DNA of 64,000 nucleotides, taken from NCBI RefSeq assembly GCF_001434255.1, contig NZ_AZEY01000020.1:180028-244027 (forward strand), in the 5' to 3' direction. Below, piece by piece: positions 18,973 through 27,420 of the stretch (the first letter of the stretch is position 1; each line of letters begins with the position of its first letter). The DNA is from Lentilactobacillus diolivorans DSM 14421. GTDB taxonomy: Bacteria; Bacillota; Bacilli; Lactobacillales; Lactobacillaceae. The notes beneath the pieces are model-generated. The model was given only the letters and a program-made list of their open reading frames with translations, had not been told where the DNA came from and ran no database searches. Made by a program: the position numbers and the translations under genes.

Positions 18973-19139
18973 AAGTTCCCTTCTTACATTTTTATTTTCA
19001 GCGCAAGGCTAAACCAGCCAATTCTTGCAACAACAAAAGGCGATCAAAACAAAATTTTACTTTTGTCTCAATCCCCTTTCGTCTCGATAATGTTGTTTTA
19101 TTTAATTTTACCGATCATAAAATGCTTATTGTCAAGCTG

Positions 19140-20560
19140 CTACCAGATGCCGATAACCTTCATCCAAAGGCCACCAATTCCAATCCAAACGACCAGGTAA
19201 AAGAGACCTAAAATGGCATTCATCTTCCACCAATCAGCTTGTTTGACATATCCGGAACCAAAGAGAACGGTTGCTGGACCATTAGCAAAATGAGTCGTTG
19301 AACCAAAGATTGCACCCGTGAATCCTAAAATAATGGCAGAAAGTAGTGCTGGTGCACCAGCTGAAATAGCAACTCCCAGCAAAGCTGAATACATTGCTGA
19401 AACGTGTGCCGTTCCACTAGCAAATAGATAGTGAGAATAGAAGTAGACAAGAACCAAAACTAGTAGCACCCAAATCCAGCTAACACCATTTAATGCACTT
19501 CCGATTGACTTTGATAACCAAGGGACAACGCCCAATGCGTTTAATTCATTAGCCATGAAAATCAAGATTGAAAACCAGAGAATTGTATTCCAAGCACCAG
19601 TTTCGTGAAGAATATCATTCATTGTTAGAACACCGGTAAGCAAGAGCAATCCGACAGCTAAGAAAGCAACTGTTGCGGCATCCAGACCGATGAAGCTGGA
19701 TAAAATCCATAATACCAATGCTAAAACGAAGACGCTGGCCATGACTTTTCAGGATTAGAGGTTTTACCCATTTTTTCCAATTCTGAGTCAGCCCACTCTT
19801 TAGCGTTTGGGGTCTCCTTAATTTCTGGTGGATACATTTTATAAATCAACCAGGGAACAATAGCTAAACAAATAATTCCGGGAACTAAACCAGCTAAGAA
19901 CCAAGTCATCCAAGGAATATTGACATGTAACGTCTTGGCAAGTGTTGCGGCAACCAGGTTGGGTGCCATGGCAGTCATAAACATTCCTGACGTAATAATG
20001 TCACCATGGAACTCTGAAAATACCAGGTATGCCCCCATCTTCCGTCGGCTCTCATCATCTGGTAATGATTTATATGTGTGCGCCAACGAATCGATGATGG
20101 GAAAAACAATCCCACCGGAACGAGCCGTATTACTTGGTGTCGCCGGTGCGGTAACCAAATCAACACCAATTAGCGAATAAGCTAATCCAAGCGTCCGTTT
20201 ACCAAATAGCCGAATAAAGACTAATGCCACTCGTCGACCAAAACCGGTTTTGATGAAACCTCGTGACAAGAAGTAAGCCATTCCGATCATCCAGACAGTA
20301 CTATTTCCAAATCCGGCAGTAGCAGTATCAATATCAACGATCCCCAACAATACGGTTACCGTCATTCCTAAAAGTGCCGTGGCACCAATTGGGAGTGGCT
20401 GGGTAATACAGCCAATGATCGTCGCAACAAAAATCGCTAACATATGCCAACCGGCAACTGGAATTCCAACCGGTTTAAATGGCGTTAACAACCAAATAGC
20501 CAAGCCGATGATAACCGGCCAAATAAATTTTGAATACTTTACTTTACTTAAATGCTGCAT
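19140..20560 (-). pseudogene. DASS-family di/tricarboxylate transporter, interrupted by a frameshift
   Basis: Two adjoining frames together make a normal, roughly 470-residue anion:sodium symporter or exchanger (CitT/TtdT/SLC13 type). The first (19721-20560) contains the N-terminal membrane helices and APATPSNTARSGG, the SNT-type substrate motif. The second (19140-19742) contains the rest. They meet at about 19746-19749, where the strand reads GAAAAGTC; one extra A would restore the frame, so a base has been lost from a short A-run. It is either a real disruption or a sequencing error. It ends an operon with MDH-like, fumarase and fumarate reductase genes, so a citrate, malate or succinate carrier is expected. 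Confidence 0.85.
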
Positions 20561-20621
20561 TTCGCATATCTCCCTCAGTAATGAGGCAGAGGCAAAGCGC
20601 TAACTTCACTCCAACCTTGTT

Positions 20622-22019
20622 TTATTTGTTCTGTAAAAACTTGTACGATTGTTGCCCAGCCTGACGGCCAAAGACAACTGTTTCAGCAATTGAATTACCA
20701 CCAATTCGGTTGTTGCCGTGAAGACCACCAGCAACTTCGCCACCGGCAAATAAACCTGGGATCACTTTACCGTCATCCGTTAAGACTTGGGCATCATGAT
20801 TAATCTTGACGCCACCCATCGTATAATGAACGGCAGGTGCAATATGAATCGCAAAGAATGGGCCATTTTCAATATCCCGATCCATTCCAGTTGCCCGGCC
20901 AAACTCTGGATCCTTTTGATCAGTAACTGCTTTGTTCCATGTCTTAACAGTTGCTGCCAAATTCTCTGGATCCACATTAATATTTTTGGCCAAATCAGCA
21001 ATATCATTGCCGTGAACAACCAGACCAATATGATCATAAAATTCGATTGCCTTCACATGCGCACGAATACCGGTATCCAAAATAAGGTAGGCACTCTTTT
21101 CAGGTAACTGGTTAATGGCATTTGTCACATTTTTACGGGTATCCAATTCATTGACGAAACGTTTTCCTTCGCCGTTAACCAGAATGGCGCCTTCACCACG
21201 AGTTGCTTCACCAATTAAGAAGGCATGATCAGTATCTTGTTGGACAGTTGGATGAACTTGAATCTGATCCATATCGACTAAGCCGGCCCCGGCAGCTTCG
21301 GCAAGTTTGATGCCATCACCAGTTGCACCTGGTTGATTAGTCGTATTGTAGTCAACCAAATCAGGGCGATATTTTTTAATGATGTCTTTGCTGGCACCAA
21401 AGCCACCGGTTGCCAAGATAACCGCCCCAGCATCAATCGTCTTTTGACTTTTATCTGGTAACGTTACCTTAACACCGCTAATCACATCAGCATTTTTTTC
21501 CAATTCATCCACGTGAACGTCATCAAAAACTGGGATTTCAGCCTTCTCAATCAATTTTAACAATTCAGTCACAAGAAAATTGCCAATAGGTGCCATACTA
21601 GCCGGTCGATGAGTTCGTTTAATCTTCATCCCACCGGTAATTGTCAGATCATCCAAATGAATGCCGTGTTCAGCCAACCAGTCAATTGCCAGCGCCCCGT
21701 GACTGGTAAAGTAATGGAGCATATCAGTGTTGTTGAGACCACCTCCACCCTTATAAGTGTCTTCATAAAAGTCTTCGTAGCTGTCAACAATATGATGCTT
21801 TAATTGAACATCGGTTTCAGCAGCGTTCATCCCTGAAGATGCACGAGTCGAATTGCCACCTAAGCGATCCATCTTTTCGAAAATAACTGGTTTGACCCCC
21901 AGTTCATGTGCTTGTAAAGCAGCAACCAAACCGGTGGCGCCGGAACCAACAATCACCAAATCGTACTGATCTTTTAGTTGTTCAATTGGAGTTGGTGTAA
22001 ATACATATTTTGCGGCCAT
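20622..22019 (-). CDS. Soluble fumarate reductase flavoprotein
   Basis: A 465-residue FAD-dependent enzyme of the fumarate reductase/succinate dehydrogenase family without haem or FMN-binding domains. FAD binding is by GSGATGLVAALQA (about residue 26) and GGNSTRASSGMN. The catalytic set is intact: the His in QIQVHPT, the Arg in TRGEGAILVN followed by GKRFVNEL, the His in HYTMGG, and the Arg in NNRIGGNS. It should reduce fumarate to succinate in the cytosol. It follows fumarase and precedes the carboxylate transporter on the same strand. Confidence 0.92.
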   Translation of the reverse strand: MAAKYVFTPTPIEQLKDQYDLVIVGSGATGLVAALQAHELGVKPVIFEKMDRLGGNSTRASSGMNAAETDVQLKHHIVDSYEDFYEDTYKGGGGLNNTDMLHYFTSHGALAIDWLAEHGIHLDDLTITGGMKIKRTHRPASMAPIGNFLVTELLKLIEKAEIPVFDDVHVDELEKNADVISGVKVTLPDKSQKTIDAGAVILATGGFGASKDIIKKYRPDLVDYNTTNQPGATGDGIKLAEAAGAGLVDMDQIQVHPTVQQDTDHAFLIGEATRGEGAILVNGEGKRFVNELDTRKNVTNAINQLPEKSAYLILDTGIRAHVKAIEFYDHIGLVVHGNDIADLAKNINVDPENLAATVKTWNKAVTDQKDPEFGRATGMDRDIENGPFFAIHIAPAVHYTMGGVKINHDAQVLTDDGKVIPGLFAGGEVAGGLHGNNRIGGNSIAETVVFGRQAGQQSYKFLQNK

Positions 22020-22084
22020 ATATTGAATCTCCTTTTATTTACGCGGACTTAATCATTTACTTAAATACCGAAATTAAATGATGA

Positions 22085-23470
22085 TTATTTATCAATGTTG
22101 GTCATCTTTAATGGATCGACCCATTCATCAAATTGTTCTGCCGTGACCTTACCTGACTTAACAGCAGCATCCTTTAACTTTGTCCCTGCTTTGTCAGCAG
22201 CTTGAGCAATTTTAGCACTGTCATGATATCCAATGTGTGGTGATAAAGCCGTAACCGTCATTAACGAGTTGTCAGTCAATTCCTGCATCCGTTTTGCATT
22301 GACAGTTAAACCATGAATCATCTTATCGGCAAAGCCCATCATCGTTCCACGAAGTAAATCAGCGGATTCCAAGAAAGCGTCGATTAAGACCGGTTTGTAA
22401 ACGTTCATTTCAAAGTTACCTTGTGAGGCCGCCAAGTCAACAACGACATCGTTACCCATTACTCGAACGGCTGCCATCGTAATAGCTTCGGCCTGAGTTG
22501 GGTTGACTTTACCAGGCATAATAGAAGAACCGGGCTCGTTAGCTGGGATATTTAATTCATCATATCCGGCACGAGGACCACTTGCTAAGAAGCGAACATC
22601 ATTGGCAATCTTTAATAGATCGGCTGCTAATGTCTTCATGGCACCATGAACAACGTTTAACCCGGAATGAGCGGCTAATCCATCGAATTTGTTAGTGTCG
22701 GCAGTAAATTTCAAGCCATAAACCTTGCTCATTCTTTCGGCAATATCATCAGCAAAGTGAGGGGCAGCATTTAACCCGGTTCCAACAGCTGTTCCGCCCA
22801 TTGCTAATTCAAGTAACGTCCCATCCAAGCTCTTTAAATAACCGAGGTCATGTTCGATCATGCTGACCCAGCCACTGACTTCTTGACCAAATGTGAGTGG
22901 CGTTGCATCTTGGAGATGGGTTCGACCAATTTTGACTGTTCGCCAATACTTATCCTGTTTTACCTTCAGCTCATCAATTAAATGTTGAGCTGCCTTTTCA
23001 AGATCCTGAACCGCTTCACTAGCGGTAATATTCATTGCAGTTGGAAAAATATCGTTTGAACTTTGACCATGGTTAACGTCATCATTTGGCAAGATTTCAA
23101 TACTGTCATCAATCTGGGCTGCCTTATGAGCAACAACTTCATTAACGTTCATGTTTGTTTGAGTACCAGAGCCCGTTTGATAAACTTTCAATGGAAAATC
23201 TTTACGTAAGTCTTCATCTGATAAGCTTAAAAGTGAATCAATAGATTTGACAATCAACTCGCTCTTTTCAGAACTTAGTGCGCCCTCTTCGGCATTCGCC
23301 TGTGCAGCCGCTTTTTTAATCTGTAATAGCGCCTTAATGATTTGAAGCGGCATAAATTGACCAGTTGGGAAATTATTCCGACTTCTTTCTGTTTGAGGAC
23401 CCCATAAAGCACTGGCTGGGATTTTAACTGGACCTAAAGTATCTTCTTCTGTACGATAATCTGACATCAT
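22085..23470 (-). CDS. fumC: Class II fumarate hydratase
   Basis: Interconverts malate and fumarate. The protein has about 461 residues; the signature GSSIMPGKVNP is present, as are TGSGTQTNMNVNEV, the VNHGQSSND segment and GRTHLQDATPL with the catalytic His. ATG codons at 23470 and 23467 follow GGAGG closely; a longer frame from 23482 would begin inside the ribosome site. It lies between the MDH-like gene and fumarate reductase. Confidence 0.95.
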   Translation of the reverse strand: MMSDYRTEEDTLGPVKIPASALWGPQTERSRNNFPTGQFMPLQIIKALLQIKKAAAQANAEEGALSSEKSELIVKSIDSLLSLSDEDLRKDFPLKVYQTGSGTQTNMNVNEVVAHKAAQIDDSIEILPNDDVNHGQSSNDIFPTAMNITASEAVQDLEKAAQHLIDELKVKQDKYWRTVKIGRTHLQDATPLTFGQEVSGWVSMIEHDLGYLKSLDGTLLELAMGGTAVGTGLNAAPHFADDIAERMSKVYGLKFTADTNKFDGLAAHSGLNVVHGAMKTLAADLLKIANDVRFLASGPRAGYDELNIPANEPGSSIMPGKVNPTQAEAITMAAVRVMGNDVVVDLAASQGNFEMNVYKPVLIDAFLESADLLRGTMMGFADKMIHGLTVNAKRMQELTDNSLMTVTALSPHIGYHDSAKIAQAADKAGTKLKDAAVKSGKVTAEQFDEWVDPLKMTNIDK

Positions 23471-23581
23471 AAAAGCCTCCATTTTTGTGATATTGTTAAC
23501 AAATATGAGTAAATAAAAACCAAATTTTCCATATTTGGTTTTATTGTAACCGTTTTTAAGGAAACTGTGTAGGCCTTAAAC

Positions 23582-24529
23582 TTACTTGGTAGCCACCACA
23601 ATTTCTGCCATCTGACCAGCTGAATGACGCATCTTGGCTAATTCATCACTAGATAATGGCACTTCAATGACTTTGGCAATCCCTTGGGCATTAATAACAG
23701 CCGGATTACCAATGTAAATATCATGCAAACCATACTCACCGGTTAGTGGCGCGCTAATTGGCATTACGAGGTTTTCGTTATTCAAAACTGCTTTACTAAT
23801 TCTCATCAAGCTCATCGCAACTCCGTAGAAGGTTGCCCCTTTTTGGCGAATAATCTGACCACCCTTTGCGCGGACATCTTTTTCAATATTTGCTAGTTCC
23901 TTGGAAGTGATCTCACGATTGTACGCAACATCCTTAAGTGGTTGCCCTTCAATTGTTGCTTCATCGTATGCCGCAAACGATGTATCACCATGTTCGCCCA
24001 TAACATCCGCGTTTACATCTTGTAAACTCACGTTAAACTTGTTAGCTAAGGCAACATCCAAACGGGCAGTATCCAATGAAGTTCCCGTTCCTAAAACCCG
24101 ATTCTTGGAAAAGCCGGAAATACGTTGGGTAATGGTGGTCAAAATATCAACCGGATTGGCCGATACTAAGAAAATGCCATCAAATCCGCTGTTAACAATC
24201 GGTTTAACAATTGACTCTAAAATTTTTGTATTCTTGGAAACCAAATCTAACCGGCTCTCACCTGGTTTACGTGGGACACCGGCAGTGATGACAACCAAGT
24301 CAGCATCCTTGGCATCTTCATAAGACCCTGTCCGGATACCAGCTGGATTAGTCAATGGTAAGACATCTTCCAAGTCGAGGACATCACCTTGGGAATGATC
24401 TTTTTGGATATCAACAATGACAATTTCATCAGCGACATTAGCTTGTAACATCGAGAAAGCATATGAGGAACCAACTGCACCGTCACCAACAAGAACGACT
24501 TTTTTAGATTTATTAATATTGTTAAACAT
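23582..24529 (-). CDS. LDH/MDH-family dehydrogenase, probably malate dehydrogenase
   Basis: A 315-residue NAD-dependent 2-hydroxyacid dehydrogenase of lactobacillus L-LDH type. The NAD loop is VGDGAVGSS; the catalytic Asp153, Arg156 and His180 (GEHGD) are present. The specificity loop reads GVPRKPGESRLDL: Arg87 occupies conventional position 102, which is Gln in L-lactate dehydrogenases and Arg in malate dehydrogenases. In Bacillus stearothermophilus LDH the Gln102Arg change alone converts the enzyme to a malate dehydrogenase. With fumC and fumarate reductase directly downstream, oxaloacetate to malate is the best guess. The ATG at 24529 follows GGAGAGG; a longer frame has no support. Confidence 0.88.
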   Translation of the reverse strand: MFNNINKSKKVVLVGDGAVGSSYAFSMLQANVADEIVIVDIQKDHSQGDVLDLEDVLPLTNPAGIRTGSYEDAKDADLVVITAGVPRKPGESRLDLVSKNTKILESIVKPIVNSGFDGIFLVSANPVDILTTITQRISGFSKNRVLGTGTSLDTARLDVALANKFNVSLQDVNADVMGEHGDTSFAAYDEATIEGQPLKDVAYNREITSKELANIEKDVRAKGGQIIRQKGATFYGVAMSLMRISKAVLNNENLVMPISAPLTGEYGLHDIYIGNPAVINAQGIAKVIEVPLSSDELAKMRHSAGQMAEIVVATK

Positions 24530-24617
24530 AATTAGTACCTCTCCATTTAGATTCCAAAACTGCACCAGAATTCTACTATAACAAGGCTTATAAATTCCGT
24601 CTTGTGAAACTAGATAC

Positions 24618-24646
24618 ATTATAGCGTATTCTTTTAACTTTTGCAA
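24618..24646 (-). promoter_or_regulatory. Promoter of the MDH-fumarase-fumarate reductase operon
   Basis: On the minus strand TTGCAA (24641-24646), a 17-base spacer and a perfect TATAAT (24618-24623) lie about 90 bases before the MDH-like gene. The rest of 24530-24879 shows no other gene. Confidence 0.7.
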
Positions 24647-24879
24647 AATAAATGTGATATTTTAATAAATTTGAAGTAATGTTCGTGAATATATCGCTTT
24701 CATCGTTATTTTTTACATTTATTTAAATCTTTATGAGTGCCCAATAAACCGTTTTTTGAATGGATGTGATCTTAATCACGATTATTTTTAACCATCCCTT
24801 TCTAAAACGTCCGTTATTTACTGCAGATATCACGATCAATTCCACTTCAAGTATAAATTTCATGAATCCGATTTCAAAT

Positions 24880-24926
24880 AAAAAGCCCTTCTCAATTAAT
24901 TTACTTTGATTGTTAATTGAGAAGGG
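24880..24926 (-). terminator. Terminator of the FMN reductase/GNAT gene
   Basis: The 14-base arms CCCTTCTCAATTAA and its reverse complement (24886-24899 and 24913-24926) flank a 13-base loop. On the minus strand the stem is followed by GCTTTTTAT. It lies 24 bases after the stop of the fusion gene. Confidence 0.85.
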
Positions 24927-24949
24927 ACTATTCGTCATGTTTAATTAGT

Positions 24950-25795
24950 TTAAATTAAGATTTTTTGAGCACCGCTATGTTTTTCAAAGAAGGTTTTCGC
25001 ATAAGGGCAAACGGGATCAATTTTCAGATTGAAAATTTGAGCCAGCAAAATCAATTTAACAACAATCTCCGCTGCGATTCCCAAGCCTCGAAAATCCGGA
25101 TCAACAGTCACTTCAGTAATCGTCAAGATACGATTATTGATTGAAAAAATGCCGTTACCAACGGTTTGCTGCTGACTGTTAAGAACAATTAATTGAGTCG
25201 GTGTTGGCCGATAAGAGACCAGTTGGGACTGTGAGGATCGTTTATCCGTCGCTGGAGCAGACAATATATGCTGAACTAAACTGGTGATAACTTGATTAAG
25301 AAAGCGCCCTAACGAATCATTATTCAATAACCCGTTTTTAGCAAAGAGTGCGTTAGCTCTACTGAGATACACTTCAGCCGGTTGAATAATTGTCATGCCA
25401 ACTGCTAAAGCGACTTGCTTCAAATGCTGGCTGGCACCAAAGCCACCAATACTACCCGGCGAATTTGAAATAATCATCGCGGGTTTGCCATTCCATGAAT
25501 TATCTCCGGCCGGCCGTGATCCAACATCAATTGCGTTTTTTAAAACACCGGGAATTGAGCGGTTATATTCAGGCGTCACAAACAATAAAGCGTCAGCATC
25601 AGTAATTTTTGACTTAAATGCTGTCCATTCCAACACGCCTTGATCTTCAAGATCTTCATTAAATAAAGGCAGTGTCCCAATCTCAATAAATTCTGGGATA
25701 ATTTCATTTGGCAACATTAATGCTAAGTTTTGAGCAACCTTCTTCGAATAAGCCTCTTTTCGAAGGCTGCCGACAATAATTCCAACCTTTTTCAA
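24950..25795 (-). CDS. NAD(P)H-dependent FMN reductase fused to a YjdJ-type GNAT domain
   Basis: A 281-residue two-domain protein. Residues 1-180 are a flavodoxin-like FMN reductase: KVGIIVGSLRKEAYSKK, PLFNEDLED, FVTPEYNRSIPGVLKNAIDVGSR (by its ends) and GSIGGFGASQHL. Residues about 190-281 are a small GNAT-like domain with VDPDFRGLGIAAEIV and the IDPVCPYAKTFFEKH ending typical of the short YjdJ/N-acetyltransferase group. The start is a TTG behind GGGGG. It stands alone between a terminator and a palindromic repeat. The likely role is quinone or flavin reduction; the function of the fusion is unknown. Confidence 0.85.
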   Translation of the reverse strand: MKKVGIIVGSLRKEAYSKKVAQNLALMLPNEIIPEFIEIGTLPLFNEDLEDQGVLEWTAFKSKITDADALLFVTPEYNRSIPGVLKNAIDVGSRPAGDNSWNGKPAMIISNSPGSIGGFGASQHLKQVALAVGMTIIQPAEVYLSRANALFAKNGLLNNDSLGRFLNQVITSLVQHILSAPATDKRSSQSQLVSYRPTPTQLIVLNSQQQTVGNGIFSINNRILTITEVTVDPDFRGLGIAAEIVVKLILLAQIFNLKIDPVCPYAKTFFEKHSGAQKILI

Positions 25796-25943
25796 GATGA
25801 ATCCCCCTTTGGATTAAATAAACCACTCGTCAAATCATAAATAAAAGCCGCGTAAATAACTCGTATCGTTAATCATTTGTTTGCAAGTCTACTTTTAATT
25901 GTCTTACTTGCTTATTTGAAATTTTTTATTGCATCGCATACTT

Positions 25944-26121
25944 GAGAAGTAACTCCCGGCCATGTAAGTCTCTCAATCAAATATTCAAAACCTGCACTTT
26001 GCTAAAACGTGTGAAAAGAGAAGCAACTCCCGGCCATATAAACCGACCAACTTGATATTCTAAAACCAGAATATCGAGTTGGTCGGTTTATATTCTGGGA
26101 GTTAACCGCTTCTTTTCACAC
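25944..26121. repeat. Large imperfect palindromic repeat with a partial tandem copy
   Basis: At 26009-26121 two arms, GTGTGAAAAGAGAAGC then AACTCCCGGCCATATAA and onward, fold back on each other around AAAACC, making a hairpin of about 50 base pairs. A partial copy beginning GAGAAGTAACTCCCGGCCATG lies at 25944-25965. The core TCCCGGCCrTATAA is shared with the hairpin at 54136-54248. It separates two minus-strand genes, eutJ and the FMN reductase. Confidence 0.8.
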
Positions 26122-26124
26122 TCT

Positions 26125-26979
26125 CTACTCATGGTCATACATCCCAATTCCCAACGGTGTTACAAACTGCGGAAAACTTGGCTTATGCACCGGCATTCCT
26201 AATGTTTTGCTAAACGTTGGAATAAAGTCCTTAAAATTAATCGCACCACCCACAACTACTACCGGCTGTTCAATTGTCTTACTGGTTGCGGTCTTAGTAA
26301 TCGTGGCCATCTTTTCAACAACCGGTCGAATAATCGGAAAAATATTCTGCTCTTTTTTAGGATCTCGTTTCAATAATTCGGCCTCATCAGATTTAATATG
26401 TTGGTTGCCAGCAAGAACTAAGGTCATATGAAAGCCGCCTGTCGGCTCATCCACAACCTCGGTAAGCTTACCATTTTTAAAAACACTAATCCCCGTTGTC
26501 CCGCCACCAATATCAACAACCGTTCCTGTTTCAAGATGCAAAAACTGTGCAGCCGCCGTTGGCTCATCAACAACATTTCGACAAACAAATTCGGCTGCCT
26601 CAATCACGTTTGAAACAATCTTGGCACTACTTTCGCCGGTGCCTGGTGGAATTGCCCCACAAGCCGTTGTCAACTCAATCCCCAATACTTTTTCAGCCTT
26701 TTGTTTAAGTCGCTTAAGAATTTGAACTGATTCCATATAATTAACGACAATGCCATCCCGAACAGCATGATCATATTCAAACGCACCATATAACGGTTGA
26801 TTATCATGATCTAAAACCGTTAAAACGATTGAAGACGTTCCCAGATCAATGCCAACCCGAAGTGATTCATTCTTATGCAATTTTCGAATAGCATGATCGC
26901 TGTTAACCACTTTAGCAAACTTTTGCAGTTGCTCATTGGCTGCCTTTAAATTTGTGAATCGTTTTGTCCTTGTTTGCAT
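26125..26979 (-). CDS. eutJ: EutJ, Hsp70-like ethanolamine utilisation chaperone
   Basis: A 284-residue actin/Hsp70-fold ATPase of the EutJ family. The phosphate loops LRVGIDLGTSSIVLTV (about residue 40) and TVVDIGGGTTGISVF, VDEPTAAAQF and the VVVVGGAINF segment are present. EutJ is thought to assist the folding or assembly of Eut proteins or the microcompartment. It is separated from the main eut cluster by the permease-dipeptidase pair and a terminator, and a cre site lies upstream. Confidence 0.92.
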   Translation of the reverse strand: MQTRTKRFTNLKAANEQLQKFAKVVNSDHAIRKLHKNESLRVGIDLGTSSIVLTVLDHDNQPLYGAFEYDHAVRDGIVVNYMESVQILKRLKQKAEKVLGIELTTACGAIPPGTGESSAKIVSNVIEAAEFVCRNVVDEPTAAAQFLHLETGTVVDIGGGTTGISVFKNGKLTEVVDEPTGGFHMTLVLAGNQHIKSDEAELLKRDPKKEQNIFPIIRPVVEKMATITKTATSKTIEQPVVVVGGAINFKDFIPTFSKTLGMPVHKPSFPQFVTPLGIGMYDHE

Positions 26980-27035
26980 ACAAATCCCTCGTTTTTTATT
27001 ACTTTTGCAGATTACATTGTTAATTTTAACACGTT

Positions 27036-27049
27036 TGTAAACGTTATCA
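27036..27049 (-). promoter_or_regulatory. Catabolite-responsive element (cre) upstream of eutJ
   Basis: TGTAAACGTTATCA fits the CcpA consensus TGWNANCGNTNNCA. It lies 57 bases upstream of the eutJ start, so carbon catabolite repression of eutJ is likely. The rest of 26980-27330 is AT-rich and shows no gene. Confidence 0.65.
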
Positions 27050-27330
27050 CAGAGTCGGTAATTAAATATGAGCTCGAAATTTTCGAATCTATTAAATCAA
27101 AAGTCAACTAATTGATTAATGACACAAAAATGGTAATCATCCCATTCTTCAATTAATCCAATTCTAACGCCATTCGCTTACCATAGAAGCAATTGAGACC
27201 ACATTGTTTCTTAATATTTACCTAGAAGCTGACATTTGTAAAACGTTCACATTTGCTTAGATGTAATGTTTTATAACATCAAAATGCATATTTATTCTTT
27301 AAAGCAACTAAAATAAGTATAATTTTTTTG

Positions 27331-27358
27331 TTGACTTTGATTATTTTATTGCTAGAAT
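27331..27358 (+). promoter_or_regulatory. Promoter of the permease-dipeptidase operon
   Basis: TTGACT (27331-27336), a 16-base spacer and TAGAAT (27353-27358) precede the permease start by about 60 bases. Confidence 0.6.
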
Positions 27359-27420
27359 GGCTTTAACTAACATGTTAGGTTTTATCACATTAGTCACAAA
27401 GAATGTTAGGAGGCATTTTT

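Noticed and set aside
19140..19742. Two separate transporter genes at the DASS locus
   Set aside because: The halves join end to end into a single normal-length carrier with one added base, and the second half has no ribosome site.
23582..24529. Plain L-lactate dehydrogenase (ldhL)
   Set aside because: The Arg at the specificity position and the fumC-fumarate reductase context favour malate dehydrogenase, though the name cannot be excluded without an assay.
24723..24938. 71-codon minus-strand frame between MDH-like and FMN reductase genes
   Set aside because: It begins inside the terminator hairpin of the FMN reductase gene and has no ribosome site or similarity that I can see.
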